Shown: in pieces, positions 44,795 through 53,100 of the stretch | Layout of the letters: each line of letters opens with the position of its first letter | How positions within the stretch are numbered: position 1 is the first letter of the stretch | Origin: Microbacterium sp. Root61 | GTDB lineage: Bacteria; Actinomycetota; Actinomycetes; Actinomycetales; Microbacteriaceae | NCBI RefSeq assembly: GCF_001427525.1 | Contig: NZ_LMGU01000001.1 | Span: forward strand, 1,893,788-1,957,787 | Reading direction: 5' to 3' | DNA length: 64,000 nt | The notes under the pieces: model-generated | The model's database searches: none | Told to the model about the DNA's origin: nothing | What the model saw: only the letters and a program-made list of their open reading frames with translations | Made by a program: the position numbers and the translations under genes

Positions 44795-45667
44795 ATGACC
44801 GACACCGTGGATGACGGAGCGGGCGGTCCCGTCGTCGTCGGCGCCAACTGGTACCGCTTCGCGTCCGGCGAGCGCATCGTCAACCCGCACGTGATGAGCG
44901 TCTCGTTCGTCTGGATCGTCAGCGGCGGCGGCGAGATCAAGGTGGGCGATCAGCGGTTCCAGGTCGATGCGCAGCATGTGCTCCGCCTGCCCTGGCACCA
45001 TCACGTCGAGTACCGCGCGCACCGACGAGGGCCATTCCACATCGGCACGCTGCACGTGGTTCCGCAACACTCCTTCGCCGCGGCGGTCGTGCCCCGTGTC
45101 GCGCATCTGCCCGGCGACCCGCTGCTGGAAGACGCGGCGCGGACGGGCGATCCCGGCGCGTTCCGACCCGGCCTGTCCTCGATCCACACCGGCGCCGCCC
45201 GGCGCATCACCGAGTACGGCACGCTCGCGATCGACCGCCTCGGCGAGTCCGCCTTCGACGAGGACTACTTCCGTGCGCTCGGCCGCCTGGTGCTCCTGGA
45301 GAACGCCGCGTGGTCGCGGTCGGCGGCCGAGTCCGCCGCCCTGCCCGGCTCGCTGGAGCTGATGATGACGTTCATCCGGCACCATATCGCCGAGCCACTG
45401 ACCGTGGCGCGCGTCGCAGAGGCCGCGCGGTGCAGCCAGACGACCGCCCAGCGGCTCTTCCGGGCGCACACCGGCGAGACGATGCAGGAGTGGATCCGCC
45501 ACGTGCGGCTCCGGGAGGCCGGGACGCTGCTGCGCACCACGGGCCTGCGGGTGGGCGAGGTCGCGCACCTGGTCGGCTACCCCGACCCGCTGTACTTCTC
45601 CCGCGCGTTCCGCCGGGCCTACGGGATCGCGCCGAGCCGTTTCGCGCAGGGCACGTTGCGCCCGTGA
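44795..45667 (+). CDS. AraC family transcriptional regulator
   Basis: 290 residues: a cupin-like sensing domain (HVLRLPWHHHVEYRAH, with a His cluster at the likely ligand site) and a C-terminal double helix-turn-helix, PLTVARVAEAARCSQTTAQRLF and LRVGEVAHLVGYPDPLYFSRAF. ATG 44795 has AAAGG 7 bases upstream. It sits between two operons that carry the identical 14-base box, so it is probably their inducer-dependent activator. Confidence 0.9.
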   Translation: MTDTVDDGAGGPVVVGANWYRFASGERIVNPHVMSVSFVWIVSGGGEIKVGDQRFQVDAQHVLRLPWHHHVEYRAHRRGPFHIGTLHVVPQHSFAAAVVPRVAHLPGDPLLEDAARTGDPGAFRPGLSSIHTGAARRITEYGTLAIDRLGESAFDEDYFRALGRLVLLENAAWSRSAAESAALPGSLELMMTFIRHHIAEPLTVARVAEAARCSQTTAQRLFRAHTGETMQEWIRHVRLREAGTLLRTTGLRVGEVAHLVGYPDPLYFSRAFRRAYGIAPSRFAQGTLRP

Positions 45668-45702
45668 ACCGGTAGACGGCCTCGATCGCACCGCTGGAGA
45701 CC

Positions 45703-45716
45703 GTCCAGTCCATGTT
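45703..45716 (+). promoter_or_regulatory. Putative AraC box upstream of the AKR operon
   Basis: GTCCAGTCCATGTT followed by TCGCACC, matching 41973-41986. It lies 36 bases after the araC stop and 93 bases before the aldo/keto reductase start. Confidence 0.7.
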
Positions 45717-45808
45717 TCGCACCTTGAGGTACTGCCGACCCGGGACGCGGCATCCGTAGATTCGAGATGAGGGTGCCATGGGTGCGCCCGCTGAGGGAGC
45801 ACATCTGC

Positions 45809-46789
45809 ATGGCCGTGAATCTTCGACCCTTCGGCCGCACCGGCTGGGACATCAGTGAAGTGTCGTTCGGAGCCTGGCAGCTCGGCGGCCAGTGGGGCCC
45901 CGTCGATGACGACGAATCGATCGCCACGCTGCTGAAGGCCTACGAGCACGGCATCAACTTCGTCGACACCGCCCAGATGTACGGCACCGGCCACAGCGAG
46001 CAGGTCGTCGGCCGCTCGCTGCGCGAGTGGACCGGCGATCGCATCTACGTCGCCACCAAGACGCAGCCCGTGGCGTGGCCGCACCCGTCCGAAACCGACC
46101 CGGACATCCGCGCTGCGTACCCGTCCGCCTATCTCCGGGATCAGGTGGAGCAGTCGCTGCGCCGGCTCGACGTCGAGCGGCTCGATCTCCTCCAGCTGCA
46201 CTGCTGGATGCCGAGCGGCATGAGCGACCGCGGCTGGCTGGATACCCTGCACGAGTTGCAGGCCGAGGGCAAGGTCGATCGGATCGGCGTCTCGATCCGC
46301 GACTACCGCGCGCTGGACGGCGTCGAGCTGGCCGCGGCCGGGCTCGTGGACTCGATCCAGGTCATCTACAACATCTTCGAGCAGCGCCCCGAGGACGCCC
46401 TCCTGGCGGCGGCCGCCGCCTCCCAGACGGCGATCATCGCACGCGTCGTGCTCGACTCGGGCTCATTGAGCGGTGCGTGGAACGCCTCGACCTACGACGG
46501 CTGGGCCGACGGATCGCAGGCCAAGACGATGTTCCGCGACGAGCGCTTCACCCAGACGTTGGAGCGCGTCGAAGCGATCAAGGCGGTCACCGCGGAGCAC
46601 TACGACGGGCTCGACGAGGCCGCCGTGCGCTTCGTGCTGGACCGCCCGGAGGTCTCGACGGCGATCGTCGGGATGACCTCCTCGAAGCGGATCGCCCGCA
46701 ACGCGTCGTTCGCCGACGGCCACGGACTCGTGCCGGGACTGCATGAGTGTCTGCGCCAATTCGAATGGGATCGGAACTACTACGTATGA
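45809..46789 (+). CDS. Aldo/keto reductase
   Basis: 326 residues of the AKR superfamily. The catalytic set is visible as Asp and Tyr in FVDTAQMYG, Lys in VATKT and His in LLQLHCW. It oxidises or reduces an alcohol/carbonyl pair with NADP(H). ATG 45809 follows GAGGGAGC. It overlaps the creatininase-like gene by ATGA and is preceded by the AraC box, so it probably acts on the P450 product. Confidence 0.9.
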   Translation: MAVNLRPFGRTGWDISEVSFGAWQLGGQWGPVDDDESIATLLKAYEHGINFVDTAQMYGTGHSEQVVGRSLREWTGDRIYVATKTQPVAWPHPSETDPDIRAAYPSAYLRDQVEQSLRRLDVERLDLLQLHCWMPSGMSDRGWLDTLHELQAEGKVDRIGVSIRDYRALDGVELAAAGLVDSIQVIYNIFEQRPEDALLAAAAASQTAIIARVVLDSGSLSGAWNASTYDGWADGSQAKTMFRDERFTQTLERVEAIKAVTAEHYDGLDEAAVRFVLDRPEVSTAIVGMTSSKRIARNASFADGHGLVPGLHECLRQFEWDRNYYV

Positions 46790-47514
46790 ACGCCTCATCG
46801 TCTGCCCTCGTCGAAAGGCTCAGCCCGGAGGGGATCGCCGAGCGGCTTCGCATCGGCTCGATCGCGTATCTTCCGCTCGGATCGCTCGAGTTCCACGGAC
46901 CGCACCTGCCGATCGGCCTGGATGCGCTCACGGCTCACGGCGTCTGCGTCGCAGCCGCGGAGATCACCGGTGGCGTGGTGCTCCCGCCGTTCTACCAGGC
47001 GATCGGCGGCGAGCACGCGGCGTACCCCTGGACGATCATGAGCAGCACGCCGGAGGCGATCGCCACGCTCATGACCGAGACGCTGGTACGGCTCCAGGAC
47101 TTCGGCGTCGAGCGCGCCGTGATCCTGAGCGGGCACTTCGCCGATGAGCAGCGGGGTCTCGTGACGGCCGTCGCCGAGCACTGGTCCGCCGACGGCGCAC
47201 ACCGGATGCAGGTCGTGGCGCGGACGCTCGGGCAGGCCCCGCAGCCGCCCGTGGCCCCTGACCACGCCGGCCAGTTCGAGTCGCTCCTCCTCCACGCCAT
47301 CGACGCCGACCTGGTCAACCCCGCTCTGCTGCCGGATGCCGCAGCCTTCCCCGCGCCCGCGGACGAGGACCCGTTCGGCCCGCAGCGCCACCAGGCCGAC
47401 CACCCTCTGCACGGCGTGTTCGGGCCCGATCCGCGCCAGCTGGACCTCGACCTGGCGGCCCCGCTTCTCGCGTACTTGGCCGGGTGGGTCGCCGCGCTGG
47501 CAACGGACGCCTAG
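46786..47514 (+). CDS. Creatininase-family amidohydrolase
   Basis: 242 residues. The metal-site pattern GSLEFHGPHLPIGLDALTAH supplies the Glu, His and Asp ligands of creatininases; the later loop reads SGHFADEQ where the family usually has Gly-His-Gly-Gly-Asn, and FES follows. Relatives hydrolyse cyclic amides, formamides or, in MftE, a peptide. Coupled to the AKR gene by ATGA, it may open a ring or amide formed after the oxidation steps. Altered second loop makes the exact reaction uncertain. Confidence 0.85.
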   Translation: MNASSSALVERLSPEGIAERLRIGSIAYLPLGSLEFHGPHLPIGLDALTAHGVCVAAAEITGGVVLPPFYQAIGGEHAAYPWTIMSSTPEAIATLMTETLVRLQDFGVERAVILSGHFADEQRGLVTAVAEHWSADGAHRMQVVARTLGQAPQPPVAPDHAGQFESLLLHAIDADLVNPALLPDAAAFPAPADEDPFGPQRHQADHPLHGVFGPDPRQLDLDLAAPLLAYLAGWVAALATDA

Positions 47515-47605
47515 GGCGAGTCTGACAAAGGTTGAGCGTTCATCGCGCGGATCCACCACAGGCCGCCGTTCTGGCTGGAACTCTGGTCCCGTCTCGCGGC
47601 CTCGG

Positions 47606-47683
47606 TTGTTCTCGGATGTCCAGTGGTCGTTGATCGAGGGGATGCTCCCGAAACCGACGGGACGCCCGGGCGGACAAGGTATG
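47606..47683 (+). pseudogene. IS5-family transposase N-terminal remnant
   Basis: One frame reads LFSDVQWSLIEGMLPKPTGR followed by PGGQG. Leu-x-Ser/Asp-x-Gln-Trp-x-Leu-Ile-Glu-x-Leu/Met-Leu-Pro and Gly-Arg-Pro-Gly is the conserved opening of IS5-type DDE transposases. Nothing after the Gly-rich part continues the family, so only about 26 codons survive. The AT-leaning sequence at 47519-47600 before it may be the IS end, but no second inverted repeat was found. It lies between the creatininase-like gene and an orphan gene. Confidence 0.7.
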
Positions 47684-47757
47684 CCCGCGACGTACACTCG
47701 CGGTGAGGGCGAAGCGCCGGGCCGAGATTCCGGCACTGGCGTGACGGAGGGGTCAGG

Positions 47758-48195
47758 ATGTTCGGTTCGAAGAAGAGGCTCAACGATCTGATGGCGCAGC
47801 TCAGGCCCGACCTGAGTGGGGAATCGCTCGGCGTCGGGCCCGACTTCCCTGGCGTCGCCCCGAACCCGCTCCTGAGCAGTGATGCCCGGAAGCGCAATGC
47901 GGAGCTGCGCACGGGCGCGCTAGCGCTCGGCGTTCTCGTCGACTGGCGGGAGGTCAACAGCAATCCCCGCGTGGTCCTGATGCTCGACGTGGAGACCGCC
48001 GACGGCCTCTCGTTCCGTGGTATCGCAGACGAAGACCTCACGATCACCGAGCTCACTCGACTCGCCCCAGGACAGACGTTGCCCGTGCGCTACCGGCCGG
48101 CCGTCATGGACCACTACGTCGCCCTCGCCCGGGACGCGGACCCCGCCCGGGTACAGCAGGTCTCTGACGAGATCGCCGGCCGCAAGCGCACCTGA
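47758..48195 (+). CDS. Hypothetical protein, 145 residues
   Basis: Starts MFGSKKRLNDLMAQLRPDLS and is preceded by GGAGG at 8 bases, so it is probably translated. No signal peptide or membrane segment. The middle (LGVLVDWREVNSNPRVVLML, then GLSFRGIADEDLTI) looks like a small alternating beta fold and the last 40 residues are helical. I do not recognise the family. It is alone between an IS remnant and the rhamnose transporter terminator. Confidence 0.65.
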   Translation: MFGSKKRLNDLMAQLRPDLSGESLGVGPDFPGVAPNPLLSSDARKRNAELRTGALALGVLVDWREVNSNPRVVLMLDVETADGLSFRGIADEDLTITELTRLAPGQTLPVRYRPAVMDHYVALARDADPARVQQVSDEIAGRKRT

Positions 48196-48221
48196 TGCCG
48201 AGGCATCCGTTCGGAAACACG

Positions 48222-48256
48222 TCGTGCCCGGTCGGCATGAAGCCGACCGGGCACGA
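48222..48256. terminator. Bidirectional terminator before the rhaS gene
   Basis: TCGTGCCCGGTCGGC (48222-48236) pairs exactly with GCCGACCGGGCACGA (48242-48256) over the loop ATGAA. It lies between the convergent ends of the hypothetical gene and rhaS. Confidence 0.8.
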
Positions 48257-48274
48257 GGTCACAGCTGCGACGAC

Positions 48275-49315
48275 TTAGAAGTCGAAGTCGTCGATGTTGT
48301 CCTTGTCGAACACGTACGGGTCGCCCAGCAGAACGGTCGAGTCCGCACCGACGGTGTAGGAACCGAGCTTGCCGGCTTCGAAGGTGTCGCCTTCCTTGCC
48401 CGTGATCTCACCGTTGATGAGTGCTGCGGTCGCGAATGCGGAGAGGTAACCAAGGTCTTCCGGGTTCCACAGTGCGAACGCGGTGACGGTGCCGTCCTCG
48501 ACGTACTCGCGCATCTGGTTCGGCGTGCCGAGTCCGGTCAGCGCGACCTTGCCCTTGTAGTCCGAGGTGGACAGGTAACGAGCGGCGGCCGAGATGCCGA
48601 TCGTGGTGGGCGAGACGATGCCCTTGAGGTTCGGGTGCGACTGCAGCAGCGCCGCCGTCTTGTCGAACGAGATCTGCTCGTCGTCGTCGCCGTAAACGAC
48701 CTCGACGAGGCTGATGTTCGGGTGATCTGCCGCCAGCAGTTCCTTCATCTTCTCGATCCACGCGTTCTGGTTCGTCGCGTTGGCCGTCGAGGAGACGATG
48801 GCGATCTCGCCGGCGTCTCCTATCTGCTCGGCGATCAGGTCGACCTGCACCTTGGCGATGCCGTCGGCGGTCGCCTGGTTGACGAACAGGTCGCGGCACT
48901 CGGGGTTGGTGTCCGAGTCGAAGGTCACGACTTTGATGCCCGCGTCGCGAGCCTCGTTGAGTGCGTCGCAGATCGCCTGCGGATCGTTCGCCGAGACGAC
49001 GAGACCGCCCACGCCCTGCTGGGTGGCGGTGTTGATGTAGCTCACCTGGGCGTCGGGGCCGGACTCCGCCGGGCCGACCTCGGAGAACGTGCCGCCGAGC
49101 TCCTCGACAGCAGCCTTGCCGCCCTTGCTCGAGGTGTCGAAGTACGGGTTGCCGAGGCTCTTGGGCAGGAAGGTGATCGCCATGTTCGAGCTGTCGCCGG
49201 AGTCACCGGTCGAGCCACCGTCGGAGGCGCCCGTGTCGGCGCACCCGGAGAGGGTGAGTGCAGCGGCGACCGCGACGGCGGCCGCAGCGACTACACGCTT
49301 GCGTGCAAACTTCAT
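48275..49315 (-). CDS. rhaS: L-rhamnose-binding lipoprotein of the ABC transporter
   Basis: 346 residues with lipobox LSGCA (about 22-26) and a periplasmic-binding fold; AITFLPKSLGNPYFDTS and GIISPTTIG-like blocks (here GIVSPTTIGISAAARYL) are typical of RhaS binding proteins. It captures rhamnose outside the cell. It ends the rhaTPQS operon and follows rhaQ by 62 bases with its own AAAGGACC ribosome site, so it can be made in excess. Assignment rests on the linked isomerase, kinase and mutarotase. Confidence 0.9.
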   Translation of the reverse strand: MKFARKRVVAAAAVAVAAALTLSGCADTGASDGGSTGDSGDSSNMAITFLPKSLGNPYFDTSSKGGKAAVEELGGTFSEVGPAESGPDAQVSYINTATQQGVGGLVVSANDPQAICDALNEARDAGIKVVTFDSDTNPECRDLFVNQATADGIAKVQVDLIAEQIGDAGEIAIVSSTANATNQNAWIEKMKELLAADHPNISLVEVVYGDDDEQISFDKTAALLQSHPNLKGIVSPTTIGISAAARYLSTSDYKGKVALTGLGTPNQMREYVEDGTVTAFALWNPEDLGYLSAFATAALINGEITGKEGDTFEAGKLGSYTVGADSTVLLGDPYVFDKDNIDDFDF

Positions 49316-49377
49316 TGTTCAGGTCCTTTCATACGGTGGCCGCGCGACGGATGCCGTCGGCCGGAGACGCAGCCTTG

Positions 49378-50427
49378 TCAAGAAGCTGTGGATGCTGCGA
49401 CGCGTGGGGGGCGACTGGGTCGCCGTCGTGCTTTCTGGAACCAGGCGAGGACGCTGGCGCTCACGACCGAGAGCACGAGCAGCACTCCGGTGATGACGTT
49501 GATGACGTCTGAGGTGACGTTCGCGAGACGCAGCGCGCTGGAGAGCACGCCGATCAGCAGAGCCGCCGCGACGACGCCGTACAGCTGACCGCGTCCGCCG
49601 AAGACGGATACCCCGCCCAGGACGACGGCGGCGATGACCTGCAGCTCCAGGCCCGTGGCGTTGTCGCCTCGCGCGCTGCCGAATCGCAGCGTGTAGTAGA
49701 TGCCTGCGAATGCCGACACGAGTCCGGCAAGGACGAAGAGGATGAACTTCGTCCGTTCGACCCGCACGCCCGAGAAGCGCGCGGCATCCTTCGACAATCC
49801 GATGGCGTAAATGCCGCGACCGAACGGGGTGAAGTGCAAGACGATGACGAAGATCGCCAGCAGGATCAGGAACGGCACCACGATGTAGGGGATCGTCGTG
49901 CCGGCGATCTTGGCCTTGGCCAGCGACGTCCATGCTTCGGGGAACGAGGTCACTGCGGTGGTGCCGAGCAGTCCGACCGCGAGCCCGCGGAACAACGCGA
50001 GCGTGCCGATCGTGACGGCGAGCGACGGCAGGCCGACAACGGTGACCAGGAAGCCGTTGAACGCTCCGCCGATGACTCCGACGAGCAGCGCCAGCAGCGC
50101 GGCGACCTCGAACGGCAGACCGAGGTGGACCCCGGCGCCGGTCACGACGCTCGCGAGACCCACCATGCTGCCGACGGAGAGGTCGATCTCGCCGGTGATC
50201 ATGATGAGCGTCATCGGGAGTGCGATCAACAGGATCGGCGCTATGTCCAGGAGCAGGTAGTTGAGGGTGATCGGCTGGCTGAAGCCGCGCACGGTGGCGG
50301 CCGAGATCAGGACGACGAAGATCAGCAGTCCGACGATCGCGAACTCTCGCGTGAGGAACACGCGACGCCACAGCGGCTTCTCGAAGTCGCGCGCCACACG
50401 GTTCGTGGAGGTGGTGGCCGTGGTCAT
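49378..50427 (-). CDS. rhaQ: L-rhamnose ABC transporter permease
   Basis: 349 residues, CUT2 permease with about ten helices, TGEIDLSVGSMVGLASV and LQVIAAVVLGGVSVFGGRG. ATG 50427 has GAGGGACC 7 bases upstream and overlaps the rhaP stop (ATGA). It is the second of two different permease subunits, as expected for the RhaPQ pair. A long basic tail (FQKARRRPSRPPRV) follows the last helix. Confidence 0.9.
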   Translation of the reverse strand: MTTATTSTNRVARDFEKPLWRRVFLTREFAIVGLLIFVVLISAATVRGFSQPITLNYLLLDIAPILLIALPMTLIMITGEIDLSVGSMVGLASVVTGAGVHLGLPFEVAALLALLVGVIGGAFNGFLVTVVGLPSLAVTIGTLALFRGLAVGLLGTTAVTSFPEAWTSLAKAKIAGTTIPYIVVPFLILLAIFVIVLHFTPFGRGIYAIGLSKDAARFSGVRVERTKFILFVLAGLVSAFAGIYYTLRFGSARGDNATGLELQVIAAVVLGGVSVFGGRGQLYGVVAAALLIGVLSSALRLANVTSDVINVITGVLLVLSVVSASVLAWFQKARRRPSRPPRVAASTAS

Positions 50428-51455
50428 GACTGGTCCCTCGCTTCGATGAGCTGCCGTCTTTGTCGCACTGCGAGCCAGCGGTCCAGCACGATGGCCCCGA
50501 TGATGAGCACGCCGACGACGGCGCGCTGCCAGAAGTCCGGAATGCCGAGGATCGGAAGGGCACGGTTGATGGTCATCAGGAGCATCGCGCCGAGCGCAGC
50601 TCCCCAGACCGAGCCGACACCGCCGGTGATCGCGACGCCGCCGATGACAGCGGCGCCCACGGCATCCAGCTCCCATCCGGCTCCGGCCTGCGAGCTGACC
50701 GAGCCGTACCGTGCGGCGTAGAAGACACCGGCCAGACCCGCGAGCGCACCCGACAGGATGAACGCGGTCAGGACGCGACGGGTGGTCTTCAGGCCGTAGA
50801 GCTCGGCGGCGGCAGGGTCGGAGCCGATGGCGTAGTACTCCCGCCCACCGCGGGTGTTGCGCATGTACCAGGCGGCCGCGGCCAGCACGACGAGGGCGAC
50901 GATCGTGAGGATCGGGATCGTGAGGATCTGGCCGGTGCCCAGCGCCAGGAAGTCCTTCGGCATGTCGGACGCGTTGACTCGCGTGGAGCCGGCCCACATC
51001 ACGTTGATGCCGCGATAGGCATACAGCGTACCCAGCGTGATGACCATGGCCGGGACGCGGGCGAAGGCGACCAGGGCGCCGTTGATGAGACCGAGGAGAG
51101 CGCCGAAGAGGACCGCGAGTACGACGACCACCGGAATGGGCAGGCTGGGGAAGTCGATGAACAGGCGTCCGGTCAGGTAGGCGGAGAGCCCCATCACCGA
51201 GCCCACCGACAGGTCGACGTTGCGCGTGATCATGACGATCGCCTGACCGATCGCGACGAGCGCGAGGATCGAGGGGGTGAGCAGCAGGTCGCGCCAGCCG
51301 TCGCTGCTGAACAGGAACATCGGGTTCTTCGCTGTCGCGGCGAAGATCACGAGCACCAGGGCGATGAGGATGCCGAACTCGCGGGCCTTCCCGAGCGCAC
51401 CGATGTGCTTGGTGATCCCGGACACCGGGATGCGGGTGGTGGAGGTGACGGTCAC
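50424..51455 (-). CDS. rhaP: L-rhamnose ABC transporter permease
   Basis: 343 residues, CUT2 permease with about ten helices, TRNVDLSVGSVMGLSAYL and LDAVGAAVIGGVAITGGVG. Overlaps rhaT and rhaQ by four bases at each end. The N-terminal 25 residues are polar and cytoplasmic. Forms a heterodimer with RhaQ and is powered by RhaT. Confidence 0.9.
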   Translation of the reverse strand: MTVTSTTRIPVSGITKHIGALGKAREFGILIALVLVIFAATAKNPMFLFSSDGWRDLLLTPSILALVAIGQAIVMITRNVDLSVGSVMGLSAYLTGRLFIDFPSLPIPVVVVLAVLFGALLGLINGALVAFARVPAMVITLGTLYAYRGINVMWAGSTRVNASDMPKDFLALGTGQILTIPILTIVALVVLAAAAWYMRNTRGGREYYAIGSDPAAAELYGLKTTRRVLTAFILSGALAGLAGVFYAARYGSVSSQAGAGWELDAVGAAVIGGVAITGGVGSVWGAALGAMLLMTINRALPILGIPDFWQRAVVGVLIIGAIVLDRWLAVRQRRQLIEARDQS

Positions 51456-52966
51456 GACTGCTGCTCCGATGCGTGCGTGGCGGCGAACATGACGTTCTCG
51501 CTGGTGGCCTCTGAACGGTCGAGCTCGGCGGTGATGCGCCCCTCGCGCATGACGAGCACGCGATCGGCCATCCCGAGCACTTCGGGAAGTTCGGAGGAGA
51601 TCATGAGGATGCCCATGCCCTGGCCGGCCAGGTCGGACAGCAGCCGGTGGACTTCGGATTTCGTTCCGACATCGATGCCACGGGTGGGCTCATCGATGAT
51701 GAGGATCTCCGGCTGGGTCGCGAGCCACTTCGCCAGCACGACCTTCTGCTGGTTGCCGCCGGACAGAGTCGAGGCGGCCGTGTCGAGCGCGTGGGCCTTC
51801 ACCTCGAGCCGGCTGGCCCACTCCCGTGCGGCGCGGTTCTCGATGCCGGTGGTGATGAGTCCGAAGCGCGAGAGCTGCCGGCGGATAGCCATGGTGATGT
51901 TGCGCCCCACCCCGGATTCGAGCACGAGGCCCTGCTTGCGGCGGTCCTCTGGCACGAGTGCGATGCCGGCGCGCATCGCCTCGGTGGGATTGCCACGACG
52001 GATGCGCGCGCCCTTCATCGTGACGGTGCCCTCGCGGTAGTCGTCGACGCCGAACACGGCGCGTGCGACTTCGCTGCGACCCGCGCCGACGAGCCCGGCC
52101 AGTCCGACGATCTCGCCGGATCGGACGGTGAAGGTGATGTCGTGGAACACTCCGGGGGACGTGAGACCGTCGACCTCGAGCAGTGGCGCGCCGATGACGG
52201 CTTCCTGCTTCGGGAACAGATCGGTGACGTCGCGTCCGACCATCTGCCGCACGAGTTCCGCGGGCGTCGTCTCGGCGATGGGAGTCGTGCTGATGTACGA
52301 GCCGTCGCGCATGACGGTCACGGTGTCGCACAGGGCGAACACCTCGTCGAAGCGGTGCGAGATGAAGATCAGCCCGCGACCCTCATCGCGCAGGCTCCGC
52401 GCGATGGTGAAGAGCCGGTCGACTTCGATCCCCGACAGGGCGGCGGTCGGCTCGTCCATGACGAGCACCTTCGCGTCGAGCGAGACGGCTTTCGCGATCT
52501 CGATGACCTGCTGATCGGCGATGGAAAGGCCCTCGGCCGGGCGGTCGGGGTCGATCGTGACGCCGAGGCGAGTGAACAGCCGCTCGACCTCACGGCGCAT
52601 CGCCTTGCGGTCGATGCGGCCGAACCGGCCCACGATCTGGCGACCCATGAAGATGTTCTCGGTCACCGAAAGATCGGGGAAGAGCGTCGGCTCCTGGTAG
52701 ATGACTGCGACGCCGGCCGCCTTGGACTGGGCAGTCGAGGTGAAGTCGACGTCTACGCCTTCGAGCTGGAACTCGCCGCCGTCACGCCGGTAGAGACCGG
52801 CGACGATCTTGACGAGAGTCGACTTGCCCGCACCGTTCTCGCCGATCAGCGCGTGGATCGATCCGGTCTGCAGCCGAAGGCTGCCCGAGCGGAGGGCGAT
52901 CACGGCACCGAACGACTTGACGACCTTCGACAGCTCGAGGACTACGGGTGCGTCGCTGGTCGGCAC
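51452..52966 (-). CDS. rhaT: L-rhamnose ABC transporter ATP-binding protein (two ABC domains)
   Basis: 504 residues with two ABC domains. The first has Walker A GENGAGKST and VLVMDEPTAALSG, and the second GLVGAGRSE and an intact signature LSGGNQQK, the normal distribution in this family. GTG 52966 follows an exceptional AGGAGGAGGAACCT. It begins the transporter operon next to LacI operators at 52998-53020, divergent from the first LacI gene. Confidence 0.92.
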   Translation of the reverse strand: MPTSDAPVVLELSKVVKSFGAVIALRSGSLRLQTGSIHALIGENGAGKSTLVKIVAGLYRRDGGEFQLEGVDVDFTSTAQSKAAGVAVIYQEPTLFPDLSVTENIFMGRQIVGRFGRIDRKAMRREVERLFTRLGVTIDPDRPAEGLSIADQQVIEIAKAVSLDAKVLVMDEPTAALSGIEVDRLFTIARSLRDEGRGLIFISHRFDEVFALCDTVTVMRDGSYISTTPIAETTPAELVRQMVGRDVTDLFPKQEAVIGAPLLEVDGLTSPGVFHDITFTVRSGEIVGLAGLVGAGRSEVARAVFGVDDYREGTVTMKGARIRRGNPTEAMRAGIALVPEDRRKQGLVLESGVGRNITMAIRRQLSRFGLITTGIENRAAREWASRLEVKAHALDTAASTLSGGNQQKVVLAKWLATQPEILIIDEPTRGIDVGTKSEVHRLLSDLAGQGMGILMISSELPEVLGMADRVLVMREGRITAELDRSEATSENVMFAATHASEQQS

Positions 52967-52997
52967 AGGTTCCTCCTCCTTGAGGTTGAATGGGGAC

Positions 52998-53020
52998 TGA
53001 ATCGATTCAGAAGCGATTCA
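52998..53020. promoter_or_regulatory. LacI-type operators between rhaT and the first LacI gene
   Basis: TGAATCGATTCA (52998-53009) is a perfect 12-base palindrome; a second, partly matching site with AGCGATTCA follows at 53012-53020. Two sites of the same kind stand before the catabolic operon at 55170-55198. Binding by one or both local LacI repressors is the likely role. Confidence 0.8.
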
Positions 53021-53100
53021 TGGATACTGTAGGCATCGCGCCGTCGTCGGTCAAGTCACGACCCACGGCGCGCCGACACGAGAGCGACGAAGGAGCACAC

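Noticed and set aside
47511..48056. Minus-strand frame ending LWWIRAMNAQ as a second transposase piece
   Set aside because: No transposase motif beyond a few residues, and it is antisense to the hypothetical gene and the IS5-type remnant.
48275..52966. Ribose or autoinducer-2 (Lsr) transporter instead of rhamnose
   Set aside because: Two different permease subunits and the linked mutarotase, isomerase, kinase and aldolase fusion with shared operators favour rhamnose; no Lsr kinase or LsrF-type aldolase is present.
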